From positions 2,666,001 to 2,730,000 of the forward strand of contig NC_003284.9 in the NCBI RefSeq assembly GCF_000002985.6: DNA of 64,000 nucleotides. The letters run 5' to 3'. Shown piece after piece: positions 1 to 10,700 of the stretch. Made by a program: the position numbers and the translations under genes. The stretch is from Caenorhabditis elegans (Eukaryota; Nematoda; Chromadorea; Rhabditida; Rhabditidae). The first letter of the stretch is position 1. Each line of letters opens with the position of its first letter. The notes under the pieces are model-generated. The model made no database searches, was not told the DNA's origin, and saw only the letters and a program-made list of their open reading frames with translations.

Positions 1-260
1 ATTAATGTAGAATCACTGTAGTAGGGTATATTAAATAATATGTATATGAAAATTTCACTTTTATATAATATGTTCATAAGTTTTTTTAAAATATTCCTGA
101 AGAAAAATTAAATTTAAAAAAAAACTATCATATCACTGCACTATCATAACGTCAACCCCGACGTAATATTTTGGCATATTGTTGCGTATGAATAAACAAG
201 TCTTACTTATTATTGATACGAAATGTGGATAGACAAAAAAATTCTGAGAAAAAGAGCGAA

Positions 261-512
261 GTGTTTGTTCAAATATGGGGAAAGGGCTCTTATAACATGA
301 AATGACTGGAAACATGACGACATTGGCGGATGCGAGATTGCCGTTAAAGAACTCGCATCGGAAATCGGCCAACGCAGATCTATGAATACTAATTTTCACC
401 TTAGAACGAGTTTTCCATATCCGTCTCGCTTCTAGTTCGGAAAAGATTCATATTTCTATTAACACAATTTCAGGTCAAAATGTAATGCGATATATTATGA
501 TACATATTAGAA
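261..512 (+). repeat. Diverged duplicate block, copy 1 (partner at 5779-6014)
   Basis: This stretch and 5779-6014 share, in the same order and orientation, the words GTTCAAATATG, AATGACTGG(A/T)AACATGACGA, TAATTTTCACCTT(A/G)GAACGAG and AGGTCAAAATGTAATGCGA. The coding frames of the two copies are not conserved together, and neither copy has terminal inverted repeats that I can see. It could be a noncoding RNA pair, a decayed gene duplication or an unrecognised repeat. Confidence 0.6.
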
Positions 513-947
513 GAACTTTTATTTATTTTTCTGAGCTAATAATTAATGGGCGAACACCGTAGAAAATTATATTAAAATATACAAACATGGAATTTTAACA
601 GTTAAAAAAGCACCAAAAATATTTAAAAATTACAAAATTCATTGCAAAGAATGATTGTTCGAAAAAAATCCTAGTTATTTCCAGTTATATTATATACCTG
701 AAAAATCAATTTCTACATAAACTGATTACTTAAACGTCCAAATACGAAAACGCTATAACGGTAATATTAAGTAAAATTGTTAACAACCACTTATACGATG
801 CCAACATTGAACAAGCATCATACAGCATTTCAAAAAATTTTTGAAAAATTTTATTAACCGTCGAAAACATTAACAGTTTTTTCCACATTTTGAGTACTGT
901 CACATTTTCGAATTTTAACAATGTTTCAATATTGATATTTGAAGCAT

Positions 948-1313
948 AAAGGTGGAGTAGCGCAAGTGGGGAAAGTGGTAAAACTACCCCTATGGTGCCA
1001 AAATGATCGATAATAAAACTTTTCAAAAATTTGTTGAAAGTTTTTTATTCAGGTTTATTAAAAAAAAAAAAAAAACATAACTTTGGAAGTCGACCAAAAA
1101 ATTTTTTTCTACATATTTTTTAACTGTAATTCTTATTATTGTTTGTGTTAGAACATTGCAGAAGTTGGAACATGCGACATTGCTTTGGATTTCCGCAAAA
1201 GCTCAAATTTTTCAAAATTTTGCCAAACTGCCAAAACTTTGACCTAAAATTAAGAAAAACCTAAAAGTTTTTGAAATGTTAGATAAAATCCCCACTGGTG
1301 CTACTCCACCTTT
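948..1313. repeat. MITE-like foldback, AAAGGTGGAGTAG family
   Basis: The left end AAAGGTGGAGTAGC and the right end GCTACTCCACCTTT are exact reverse complements, and the arms continue with CAAGTGGGG against CCCACTGG. Related copies or fragments occur near 3192-3262, 15009-15590, 23661-24006, 24810-25146, 42214-42500 and 47621-47904. There is no coding capacity, so this is a non-autonomous dispersed element. Confidence 0.75.
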
Positions 1314-1859
1314 AAATAGACCAAAAAATTTGAATGAAATTGTTTTATTGACGACTTCTAAAAAGTGGCAAAAACTGAGTAACTTTTTGGAACAAAATAA
1401 AAATATTTAAAAAATGTCTTGGAAAGTTTTACTTTTAATTACAATACTATGGAAAAATTAATTTAAAATAATTTTTTAAGCCGACAATTGTTATGAACAC
1501 TAAAAGGAACCAAGCTATGAGTAGCCAAAGTTGAGAAGCACTAACAGGAAATATAAAAAATTGCTGAAAAAAATTTTTTGGGTGACTTTCAAAATTGTGT
1601 TTTAATGTAAATCAAAATGTTCCTTTTTTTTATAATTACAGGTTCATTGAATTTTTTCAGTACTTTTTTGGGTTTTTTCATTTTTACTTTTACAAATTTG
1701 ACTCGGTTGAATACAATAACTTTCAAAGTCTGAAAAAAAAATGTTTTAAGCATTTTTTACAGTTGCGTGAGAATATATATATTTTTAAATTTATGTATTC
1801 TTGTGATAATCAAATTGTGCAACGAGTTCCTGATTCGAGTACAAATTAATTTCCGATTA

Positions 1860-2223
1860 CACTTTTGGTACTCTTCTCACAATACTCAGAACTAACAAAA
1901 TATAAAGTACACTCAATACGTTTCCCATTTATATTGAAAGACGCGAATGTTGTCAACATTTTACATTCTTTCTCTGCACTGTCTGCCGTCTCTCCACACC
2001 GAGCACTCTCTAATTTTCCCTCGTGGCGACCCATTCCGAACATTTCAAACAAGAATGGGAGGCGCAGAGAACCCAGACGGTTTTCATCGATTCTTTATTA
2101 CGTACTTGTTTACAGGCCTTTTTTCTATTTTGATAAGACTTTTTCGATTTTTTCGTCAACCGAAAAAAACTTATGCGAATTGTTCTTTTATTTTCAGTTA
2201 ATGTCATGCAATTATCGACCACC
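1860..2223 (+). promoter_or_regulatory. Likely promoter and 5' leader of the 2224 gene
   Basis: This stretch is less AT-rich than its surroundings and has pyrimidine-rich TCTCTCC runs, as is common upstream of nematode genes. A strong TTTTCAG at 2191-2197 is the likely trans-splice acceptor for the start at 2224. Between them a short overlapping upstream ORF starts at 2200 in another frame. No specific factor site can be named. Confidence 0.35.
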
Positions 2224-4464
2224 ATGTTTCTTCTACTAATATATACTTTTTTAACGACAGCTGATCACCATGAAGAGGAAATAGTAAGTGAAACATTTGT
2301 GTGAAAAGTGTAATTGTGTATTTGAGCTCCCCGGATTAGTGAGGAGATAATATGCTCATTTTGCGGAAATTATAAAGATATCCCTTTTTTATTGTTATAT
2401 TTCATCTATTCAAATGGGATAATTTGTGAAGAAGTTTATTTTTTGTTTAAAATTGGTTTTTCAAAATTGAAAAAATGGTACTTGTTAAGTATTCCTGGCC
2501 CAAAAATATTTTCCAAATCTTTTTCCATTCGTGTTTGTTTGAAAATGGCAATTCAATCAAAACGTGAAATTTATTTATAATATTCGGCATGCTTGTTAAA
2601 AAAAACCCTAATCCTAAGTCACGGTGACTTTAAACTCTTGAAATGGTTGAGATTTTTGGACCTGGTATACTACAAAAGTACTCAAAAAGTATTTCCAAAT
2701 TTTCTCTATTTCTCCGACTTTAATGAAGAAGAAAATCGATGCTAGTGTTTTATATCACAAATTTTTAAAAATAAAATAAATAAATGTAAAGTAAAAATTT
2801 TTTTTTCATAGAAATAAAATTTTGCGCTTGAAAAACAAGATTTTTTTCTTATGACTAAATTTAAATTAGTTTTTGTTATTTTCTCTACATCAAATATGAG
2901 TTCAATATATTTATGTTTGAGCATTGCACAATATTTCTCTGAATTTCGAAAAAAGCTCAGAATTTTAAAAGTTTTTTTTTTTAATTTTAATGCAGCTTAC
3001 CTGAAAACAGTTAGTATAACTTTAAAAAAAACGTACTTTGTAGTTTGGAATTTTTAAAGAAATTTTATTGAGAACACTTTAAAAAATTATACAATAAAAA
3101 ATTTGTTCTGGCGTCTTTTTTTCTGATGCATTTTTTCAAACCATATTCAAGATTTGCAATTTTTTGAAAATCTCAATATTGATTTTTGATCGTTTGGGTG
3201 AAGTATTGCCAGTGGGTAAAATTTTCAAAAACTACACCTGTGGTGCCAACACAACGCCACTTTTTGAAACATCTATATCACTGTTGTATGTTAGAATCAC
3301 TACAATTCTTGAATAGGAATATTTAAAACGTTAATTGATCACAAAATTGAATGGAAAAAAACAAAAGATGTCTCCTTCCATTGTACAACACATTATTATA
3401 GAAATTAAAGCAAGTGCTCGAGGACCGGCATTTCGTTAAAATGGAACCATCAATGGCCTCGAAAAAACAATTCAATACGTTTATGGATTTGCTCTGCATA
3501 TCTACAGCGGATATGCCACATTCCGAGTACATGACAAACTACATTGCGTGGGAAGAAGTCGAATTTATGGATGGTATCCAAGAGTTGTGAGTTTCTGCAG
3601 TTGTAAAAATTGGTTTAAGTGTGAACTGTTACTTGCTGGTTTATTGTCTCATGTTCTCACAAAACAAGTTTTTAGAAAGAGAAAATCAAGTAATGCAAAC
3701 TGTCGTTGAAAATATGGTCTACAAAATAAAATATTTGTCAAAATTAAAAACATTGAGATTAAAAAATACAGTGGCCGACATTTCGCGAGTCAATTTTTGA
3801 CCATTTCTTTTAAAACGCATGTAATTTGATAATACAGGGGTTTCACGAAAAAAATTTGTTCACACAATATTCCACAAATACATGTTTTTCGTTTGAGTTT
3901 AAACTTTTTTTCTAACATGACCAGTAAAGTTGGCGTATATGTAGGCGTTTCAAGAGAAATGCCCAAAAATACACTAGCGAGGTGTCGGCCGCTGTATCTC
4001 CTGACCTCAATTTTTTAAAATGTTGACACGTTTTGGTTTGTAGAAAACATTCTACATAAATCGAATTTTAAAACTGAAACTTTTCATTAACTATTAAAAA
4101 GCTATCAGTTTATGAGAATGCCTACTTTCCGGCGCGAGAAGAAGCGGCAGCAAGAGAGCTTTCGGCAATGAGAGATTTAGGTCCCTTCGCTGCGAGATAT
4201 TCGCGCGCGAAAACTGTAGACATTCTCATAATCTGATGGTTTTTTAATAATTCCCAGTATTACAGTTTGGAGCCATCGGATCTGCCTACCGGACATCATC
4301 CTTCATTATATCATCACTTAGGACACAACTTTGCTTCAAATTGCACCTTAAAAGATGAAAAGTATATTCGTCAAGCTCACGACGTTATAGATGATCATAC
4401 GAAATTTGACAACTATATGTACGATCAGATGACAAGAAAAGAGTGGACCGATCTTAATCTGTAA
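2224..4464 (+). CDS. Small secreted protein, degenerate EF-hand (MCFD2-like) candidate
   Basis: Three exons, 2224-2283, 3402-3586 and 4266-4464, join in phase to give 147 residues. The start follows a probable trans-splice acceptor and begins a hydrophobic signal peptide (MFLLLIYTFLTTA). The first acceptor could instead be nine bases downstream, at 3411. The middle exon has FMDGIQEF and the last exon has HDVIDDHTKFDNYMYDQM. By eye these line up with the second half of EF-hand 1 and with EF-hand 2 of the secretory cargo-receptor subunit MCFD2, but several calcium-liganding residues are replaced. If homologous it would act in the early secretory pathway and probably bind calcium poorly. The alignment is an inference, and a nematode-specific secreted protein is the alternative. 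Intron 2 carries two MITE-like foldbacks. Confidence 0.65.
3767..3996. repeat. MITE-like element with TACAG(T/C)GGCCGACA termini
   Basis: The left end TACAGTGGCCGACATTTCGC and the right end GCGAGGTGTCGGCCGCTGTA are near-perfect inverted repeats. It lies in intron 2 of the gene starting at 2224. A related fragment occurs at about 57674-57850 (AGCGGTTGACACTTCGCGAG and following). Confidence 0.75.
4101..4243. repeat. Short GC-richer foldback
   Basis: ATCAGTTTATGAGAATGCCTAC on the left pairs with GTAGACATTCTCATAATCTGAT on the right. The interior is GC-richer (CGCGCGAA). It lies in intron 2 of the gene starting at 2224, just ahead of the last exon. Confidence 0.65.
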
Positions 4465-5778
4465 CTTTTGTCTTTAGTATGCCTTGATTTTGCCTTCACA
4501 TTGCCTGAACTGTGCCTTGAACTCCTCGATTCAAAAATTGTATATTTATAACCAAGAATTTTTAAAACGTGATAAACTGGTATTTTTTCTAATCGTTTAT
4601 GGATATCGCGAAGAATGTTTTTGTGACGCATCTGTGGGTAAACGACGTCGTTTTGTGTCAAAACTATCTTAAGACTGTTTAAAGAAGCTTGGGAATTTAT
4701 ATTTACAAAAGAAACTTTTTTTCAAAAAAGCCCATAAGCTTTCTGTATCTCTAGACGCAAGATGAATGAGCAAAATACCGGTAAAATCTATTATTGGAGA
4801 TATTTTACGAGACCTATTTTACGAGACCGGGGAATATAGGACTGAAATGATTTTAATTTTTTAAAGATTTTTTTAATATGGTTTTTTTTTCCAATATCGA
4901 GATATCAAGGGTTAAAATCTGATATTGTAGTAAAAATAGAGGACTAACTTGGTGTATTAATTCCTGAGTTCTTTTTTTTTTAAATACTTTTCAGTAAAAA
5001 ATTGCAACAATGTTTCTGAAAGAAATTTCAAAAAATGTTATTTTGGAGTGATTCGGAAATTTTTAAAGTTTTGAAAATGTACCTATTTTGCATATAAATG
5101 GTCAACTCAATAAAATAATAAAATATGCACTGAAACGTATGGCTGAAAATGTACTTTTTCTGTATCTGATTGAAGCTTCTGGCACCTACTGGAAAGTGGT
5201 AATATATTCTGAAAGAGCTGAAAATTTGCAACAATGTTTCTGAAAGAAGCACCAGGCCCTGAAACCTTGCCTCCCATGAAAGCCCTAATTTTCAGCTTGA
5301 TCTTAAAGAAAAATTCTTCGAGGTCACTCCCGGAGTTTCAAAAAAAAACAGTCAATTGTGTGAAAACATTTCACATAGTTCCCTTATACAACACATTCAG
5401 TGGCACAGAATTTCTTCGATATCGAAAATGTTAGACTTAAGTTTTTCTTTTTAACAACTAACTTTGGAATTATTGATAACAGTGTTAAAGCAATTGTTCA
5501 TTTGAAAATCATTTACATTCACGGGCCTGTGAAATGTCAACTGCGTCATGTTTCGGCGAAGTCGATAAAATCCTATTGACAGCAAACAGGTAGACAATGT
5601 TGTAAACTGTGATTTTCAGTGATTTAAATTTATCTGCATGGCACTTATTCAATGTTTCCAATTCCAAAACCATAAATAAATACTCCTTTATGCCAATTAA
5701 TCATTAGGACGTTTTTCCTGAAAACGGGATTATGTGTAAAAGAAATACGTAGAAACGGTAAGAAAAACAAATGAATAT

Positions 5779-6014
5779 TCGTTCAAATATGAAATAAAAA
5801 GGATCCAAAAACATGGAATGACTGGTAACATGACGAGGATGTTCCATTGCAGTTTAGAAGGAAACCGGTCAATTCATATTCATAATATTAATTTTCACCT
5901 TGGAACGAGCCTTTCATCTTCATCTTCAATCTATTCCAGAAAAGACTCATCTCACTATTTACTCAATTCCAGGTCAAAATGTAATGCGATATATAAGAAA
6001 CCCACATATTAAGA
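5779..6014 (+). repeat. Diverged duplicate block, copy 2 (partner at 261-512)
   Basis: This copy matches 261-512 in the same orientation over roughly 230 bp, with indels. It holds a 64-codon ORF from 5818 that the other copy does not keep, so coding is doubtful. Confidence 0.6.
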
Positions 6015-6324
6015 ATTGAGTTTATTCTGTCGGGCTTCTCAGATTAATATATACTTTTTTTTTATTTTGTTTTTTCTCAGAATTTTTTTTTCAGAAGAAC
6101 ACTTGGAATTTTGTGAATCATTTCCTATTTTGATATGCACATTTCCTTTCTGCTAGATCGGAAACTAGCAATAAAACGATTTTTCATCGCTTGATTTTAT
6201 ATTTTTCTCCGAACAGTCTTTTTTTGTTTTCCATATTTGGTCAACTTTTCTTAGTTGTTTCAAGCTTTCAAGGGGTGTATAGTTTGTGGGTGCTTTCTTT
6301 AAATATAGTGAAACTGGCCTTAAA

Positions 6325-6571
6325 CGGCCGAATTTTACAATGAGACTTCTCAAAAAATTTAGAAAATTTATTAATAGCGGGGCTGAAAATTTTCAACATT
6401 TCGGAAAAAAGGAGCCAAATTTTCCTAAAATCTGACATTTTTGCAAACTTTTTTTTTTGTTGCAGCAGTTGGTACAAAGATAATTTGGCGAAATTTCAGT
6501 TTTCAGCAAATTTGGCTCTTTTTTCCAACATTTTTCAAATTTTTTTGAGAAGTCTCATTATAAAATTTAGT
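6325..6571. repeat. Foldback element
   Basis: TTTTACAATGAGACTTCTC on the left pairs with GAGAAGTCTCATTATAAAA on the right. The arms continue inward through AAAAGGAGCCAAATTT against AAATTTGGCTCTTTT. Confidence 0.7.
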
Positions 6572-7171
6572 TGTTTTGAATTACTTCTAGTATAGTTAAG
6601 CAAAATGCCCACAAACTCTAATCTCCCTTAAACAATATTCGAATAAAAAATAGTTTAGCACTTTGGTTTTTTTTTCGAGTTTTTTTGGGAGAAACTTTTA
6701 CGATGTTGCCTTGAGATTTTGTGTGGGCGCCCATTTCACAGTAATTTGAGATTCTGGGAGAATCTCCATAGATTGGTCATCGAACATTGCCGTTTGAAAA
6801 AAAACCACTTTCAAACTTTATTCTTGTTGGAAAAAAAAACCCAAGAGAGTTTTATGAAATACAATAACACCAGAGTACAACTGTAGATCAAATGAAATGT
6901 AAAGCTTTCCGAACAAAACGTGCTCTTTGCTTCCGGCTGAGCCTTCAAGGAAACAAAAATGCCGACGTCTTTTGAAAAACGATTCGGAAAACATTTATTT
7001 AATCGACGACCTAGCGAGTTATTTTTTTTTCAGAGATTTGCAGTTATTGTAGACTCTTCATGCAAAATAACTCTGCAAAAATATTTATTTGTAATCAGAA
7101 AAAAAGGGTAGCTTCAAATCACTTCTTAAAAAAAAATTGTATAGAAAAAAAAAACTGTCAGATTTTTTTAG

Positions 7172-7353
7172 CACTATTAGAAGGTACTTGTGTAGTGGCC
7201 TAATAATGTTTACCATTTTTAACATTTCACGTGTCTTTTTTAGGCTTATGATTAGTGTTTTTCAAAGCTAAAAAATGCAGATTAATTTTACATCAAAACA
7301 TTTTAAAAATGAATGGAAAAAGTATTGCACAAGTACCTACTAGAATAATATAA
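7172..7353. repeat. MITE-like element related to 62062-62248
   Basis: AGAAGGTACTTGTGTAGT near the left end is complemented by TGCACAAGTACCTACTAG near the right end. The interior words AAATGAATGGAAAAAGTATT and AAAAAATGCAGATTAATTTT match the interior of the element at 62062-62248. Confidence 0.6.
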
Positions 7354-7700
7354 TAATAGAATAATATCAGTGTACTATTTTAAATATCGCTAACTGTGCC
7401 CATTAGTCGAGTTTTCAACTTTTCATTATATTCCGATGATTATGACGAAATTCGACTCCATCTCATTAAGACCTGAAACAAAAGACAAAACTAGAGATGG
7501 GAGTGGAATCTGGGACCACACAACTTCTCTCAATTCCTTTCACCCCCCCTTCTGACACTTTTTTCTACCGTAGACGGGAACATTGCGTTGGCCGACGCTC
7601 CGCCTCCTTCTGGGCGAGGGATGATTGAGACGTCGCGGCGGGCGAGAGCCAACCACTTGTGGTCTATGCGGCAGCAGTCAGACACAGCCTGAGGGGTGAA

Positions 7701-10700
7701 ATGGCCCGTGCAGTCAACATATCTCCATTCGCTTCTTATACAGTCGTACCAATTACCTCGGCATGGCCACCGGACGACTTGAAAGCCGATCGAGTTCAAC
7801 TTGCCAGTTTCACGACTGGAAAAGCTCTGCTAGCCATTGCCATTCTTGCAATGATTATTATGACAACGGTCGGCAATGCGCTGGTTTGCTTAGCAGTTTT
7901 ACTGGTACGAAAGTTGAAACATCCTCAAAATTTTCTTTTGGTCTCACTGGCAGTGGCGGACTTTTTCGTGGGGCTCGTTGTGATGCCACTTGCACTGATT
8001 GACCTTCTCTTCGATAAATGGCCACTTGGAAGGTAATTTATGTATTTTTTTTTCTTCTTGTCTTTTTCCCCTCAAATTTTCACTTCTAGAGTTTGTTGGT
8101 ATAAGGTCTAATTTTAGTTCCAATATTCCAAATATTTATAAGCAAGCCTCTAAATTGCGTTTCCTTGATCTTTAAGATGTTCCTTTAAAAAAATGCATCG
8201 TGTTTTTAATTTGTTTACCTCCGACAAAAAGGCGTTCGCTTTTTATAGTGTCTCATCTCCTATTTTTTGTGCATTTCTGAAAGGAATCGCGCTTGCCCAT
8301 TCCCATCCATTCTTTAGGCACTTCACAATTTCCATTAAGGATTTTTGCACTTTCTGAAACACTACGATTTCACAGAAGAATTGAAATTAAAAACATCATG
8401 TCTAGCTGTCATAACGCATTCCAGTAATCTTTACCTGCCATTCGCACCAAATTCGAATATGTTTTTGGCAATTTTGTTATTAATTATGATGCTATGCTTT
8501 CCGTGAAATATTAAACGGTTTTTTTTGGAAATAGACATCAAAGAAGACCAAAAAAGGAAAAGGCAATCCGATTTTCGACAGAAAGACAAATGAGCAAGTA
8601 TTACAAAAACGTATGTCATCGCGCGTTTGCTTCTTTTTGAAGGGGGTCCCCATGATGAGAAAAAAACAAACAAAACTGCACCAAGAGGGCAGCTACTAAA
8701 ATTTCTCAATAATAGTTCTCAATTTTCAGCACCATGTGTTCGGTGTACACAACATCCGACCTAACGCTATGCACTGCTTCAATTGTGAATCTGTGTGCAA
8801 TATCAGTTGATAGATATCTGGTGATTTCAAGTCCACTTCGGTATTCTGCAAAACGAACAACTAAACGTATCATGATGTATATTGCCTGTGTATGGATCAT
8901 CGCTGCCATTGTGAGCATTTCGTCGCACATTATCGCAAATCTTCTGAACGACGGCACTTATGTCGATGACACGGGAACTTGTCAGGTCAGTTGGGTCCTT
9001 CATTTTCAACTTTCAAATCGATGTCACTATTCCATTCTGCACTCTTTTTCCGGTCCTTTTTTTTCTCACTTTCTTACTCCACATCTTGAAACCCCCCGGC
9101 GCATGTGTTGTCAATTCAACACTTTCACCTATTCATAAGTTTCGAGGCGCATAGAAATTCTGCTTGGGGTCCCGGTGAAAAGTGAGGTGGTGTCGTCGCT
9201 TTTAAACAGCAAAAGAAAAAAAACCCGAAGAAAAAGTACACACACACACATATTGTGGAAATAACTATAAGAATTGGTTTTTTTGTCAACGACGCGCCGG
9301 GAGATAGAACAAGAGGAGCGGCGGCGGTGCTGCGGCGGCGACGGAAAAGAGAACGGCACATTATTTGGGAGAGAAAAGAAAGAAAAGAAGTAAGAAGGGG
9401 GAAGAGGGTGAGGACGACCCGCCTGTGAAGAAACTGAACGATCATCACTGCGATGCATCGATTATCATGGACGTGTTTTTTCACCCGAATAGTGGAGGTA
9501 GAGGAAGGGTGAAAAATGTACTCACATTTATCACGAGGGTGGGGGGTCCGCATAAATTGTCAGTGCCAAAAATTCAATATCCGGCACTGCTTATGACTAT
9601 TTGACTATTATAATGAATTAATGAATCAGGAAATTTAAAAAAAATTGAGAAAAAACTGCTAAGAATTCTACTAAAAACTAAACCGTAATAAGAAAAGGGA
9701 GCTTCTTTTTCATGTTTTCCCTTACTTCCTTGACAGCACATAAATCTAGATCCAGGCGAAAACGGACAATTAGAAGTGTAGTTGATTGACAGACACCACA
9801 CACACACACACACCTTCAATAGCCCGATTGCTTCCGTTTGAAAGAGTTTTAAAACCGATTCAGTTTAGTCCGATGGGTCACAAATCTGAAAATCTGATGC
9901 TTATCGACAGGTCTACATGTTTCCCTTCCGGTGTTTGTTTTTGTTTTCCGTCGTTTCTGCCATTACTTTGTTCTCCAAGCAACCGAACTTTTTGAATGAA
10001 TGTTTCGTGAATCGTCTGTGACGCGCGGCGCGACGTTTAGTACTGCGCTCACATAAAACATATTCTAAGCTAGGTCGTTTTGGAAAGTTTTTTTTTTACG
10101 GCGAATCATTACCGGGGTGGGGGGATTTGTGGAACGACGTACTAGTACAGCTTTAGTTATATGGTCCCGGACTGCTGCTGGCTTTAGAATAAGAAATAAG
10201 ACCCTCTTGAACGTTTCCTGGCTGGCCGGATGCCATGATGCCCGAAGATGTTTCGTGACGTTAAAAGGGCTCATAACCAGTGCCACTACCACCACGCAAA
10301 GGTCAGAGGGATATCTTTTGAAACATGAAACCATTTCTAGAATATTGCTTTCCGTAACCGGAGAGGTTTCGAGATTTTTTTGGAAATTTTGCCTTTTTCT
10401 CTTCCAGAGCAAACTTCAAAAGTACGTAGGAGGATCGACAGAAAGAGGGGAGCAAGATAATCAAAGGTTGCATTATTTATGCAAATTTTGGAAATTATTC
10501 AGAATTCTTTTTTTAGATTTTAGAATTTTAATCGAACATTGTGATCCGAGGAAACTAAAACTAATAAAGATCTCACTGGGGGTCTTTTGGGAGCGCAGCG
10601 TTTCGCGTCATTAACTGATCATGCACTGCGGCGGAAGAATGCACAAATGTTGGCAATAAATAATCATTAATGTTCCTGCGTTCGACGATCAGATAACACG

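Larger units (their letters stand above)
4465..7500. other. Intergenic, no gene seen
   Basis: This AT-rich stretch has no ORF joined to plausible splice sites. It contains the second duplicate block (5779-6014), a foldback near 6325-6571 and a MITE near 7172-7353. The right part probably holds distal regulatory sequence for the downstream receptor gene, but no site can be named. Confidence 0.5.

Noticed and set aside
133..399. 88-codon minus-strand frame overlapping duplicate block 1
   Set aside because: The frame is not preserved in the second copy of the block.
9125..9553. Overlapping minus-strand frames of 142 and 109 codons
   Set aside because: They are both in a pyrimidine-rich intronic block, with low-complexity Ser/Phe-rich translations.
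10117..10614. 165-codon open frame on the plus strand
   Set aside because: It lies inside ser-7 intron 2, has no signal, domain or splice context, and its composition is not protein-like.
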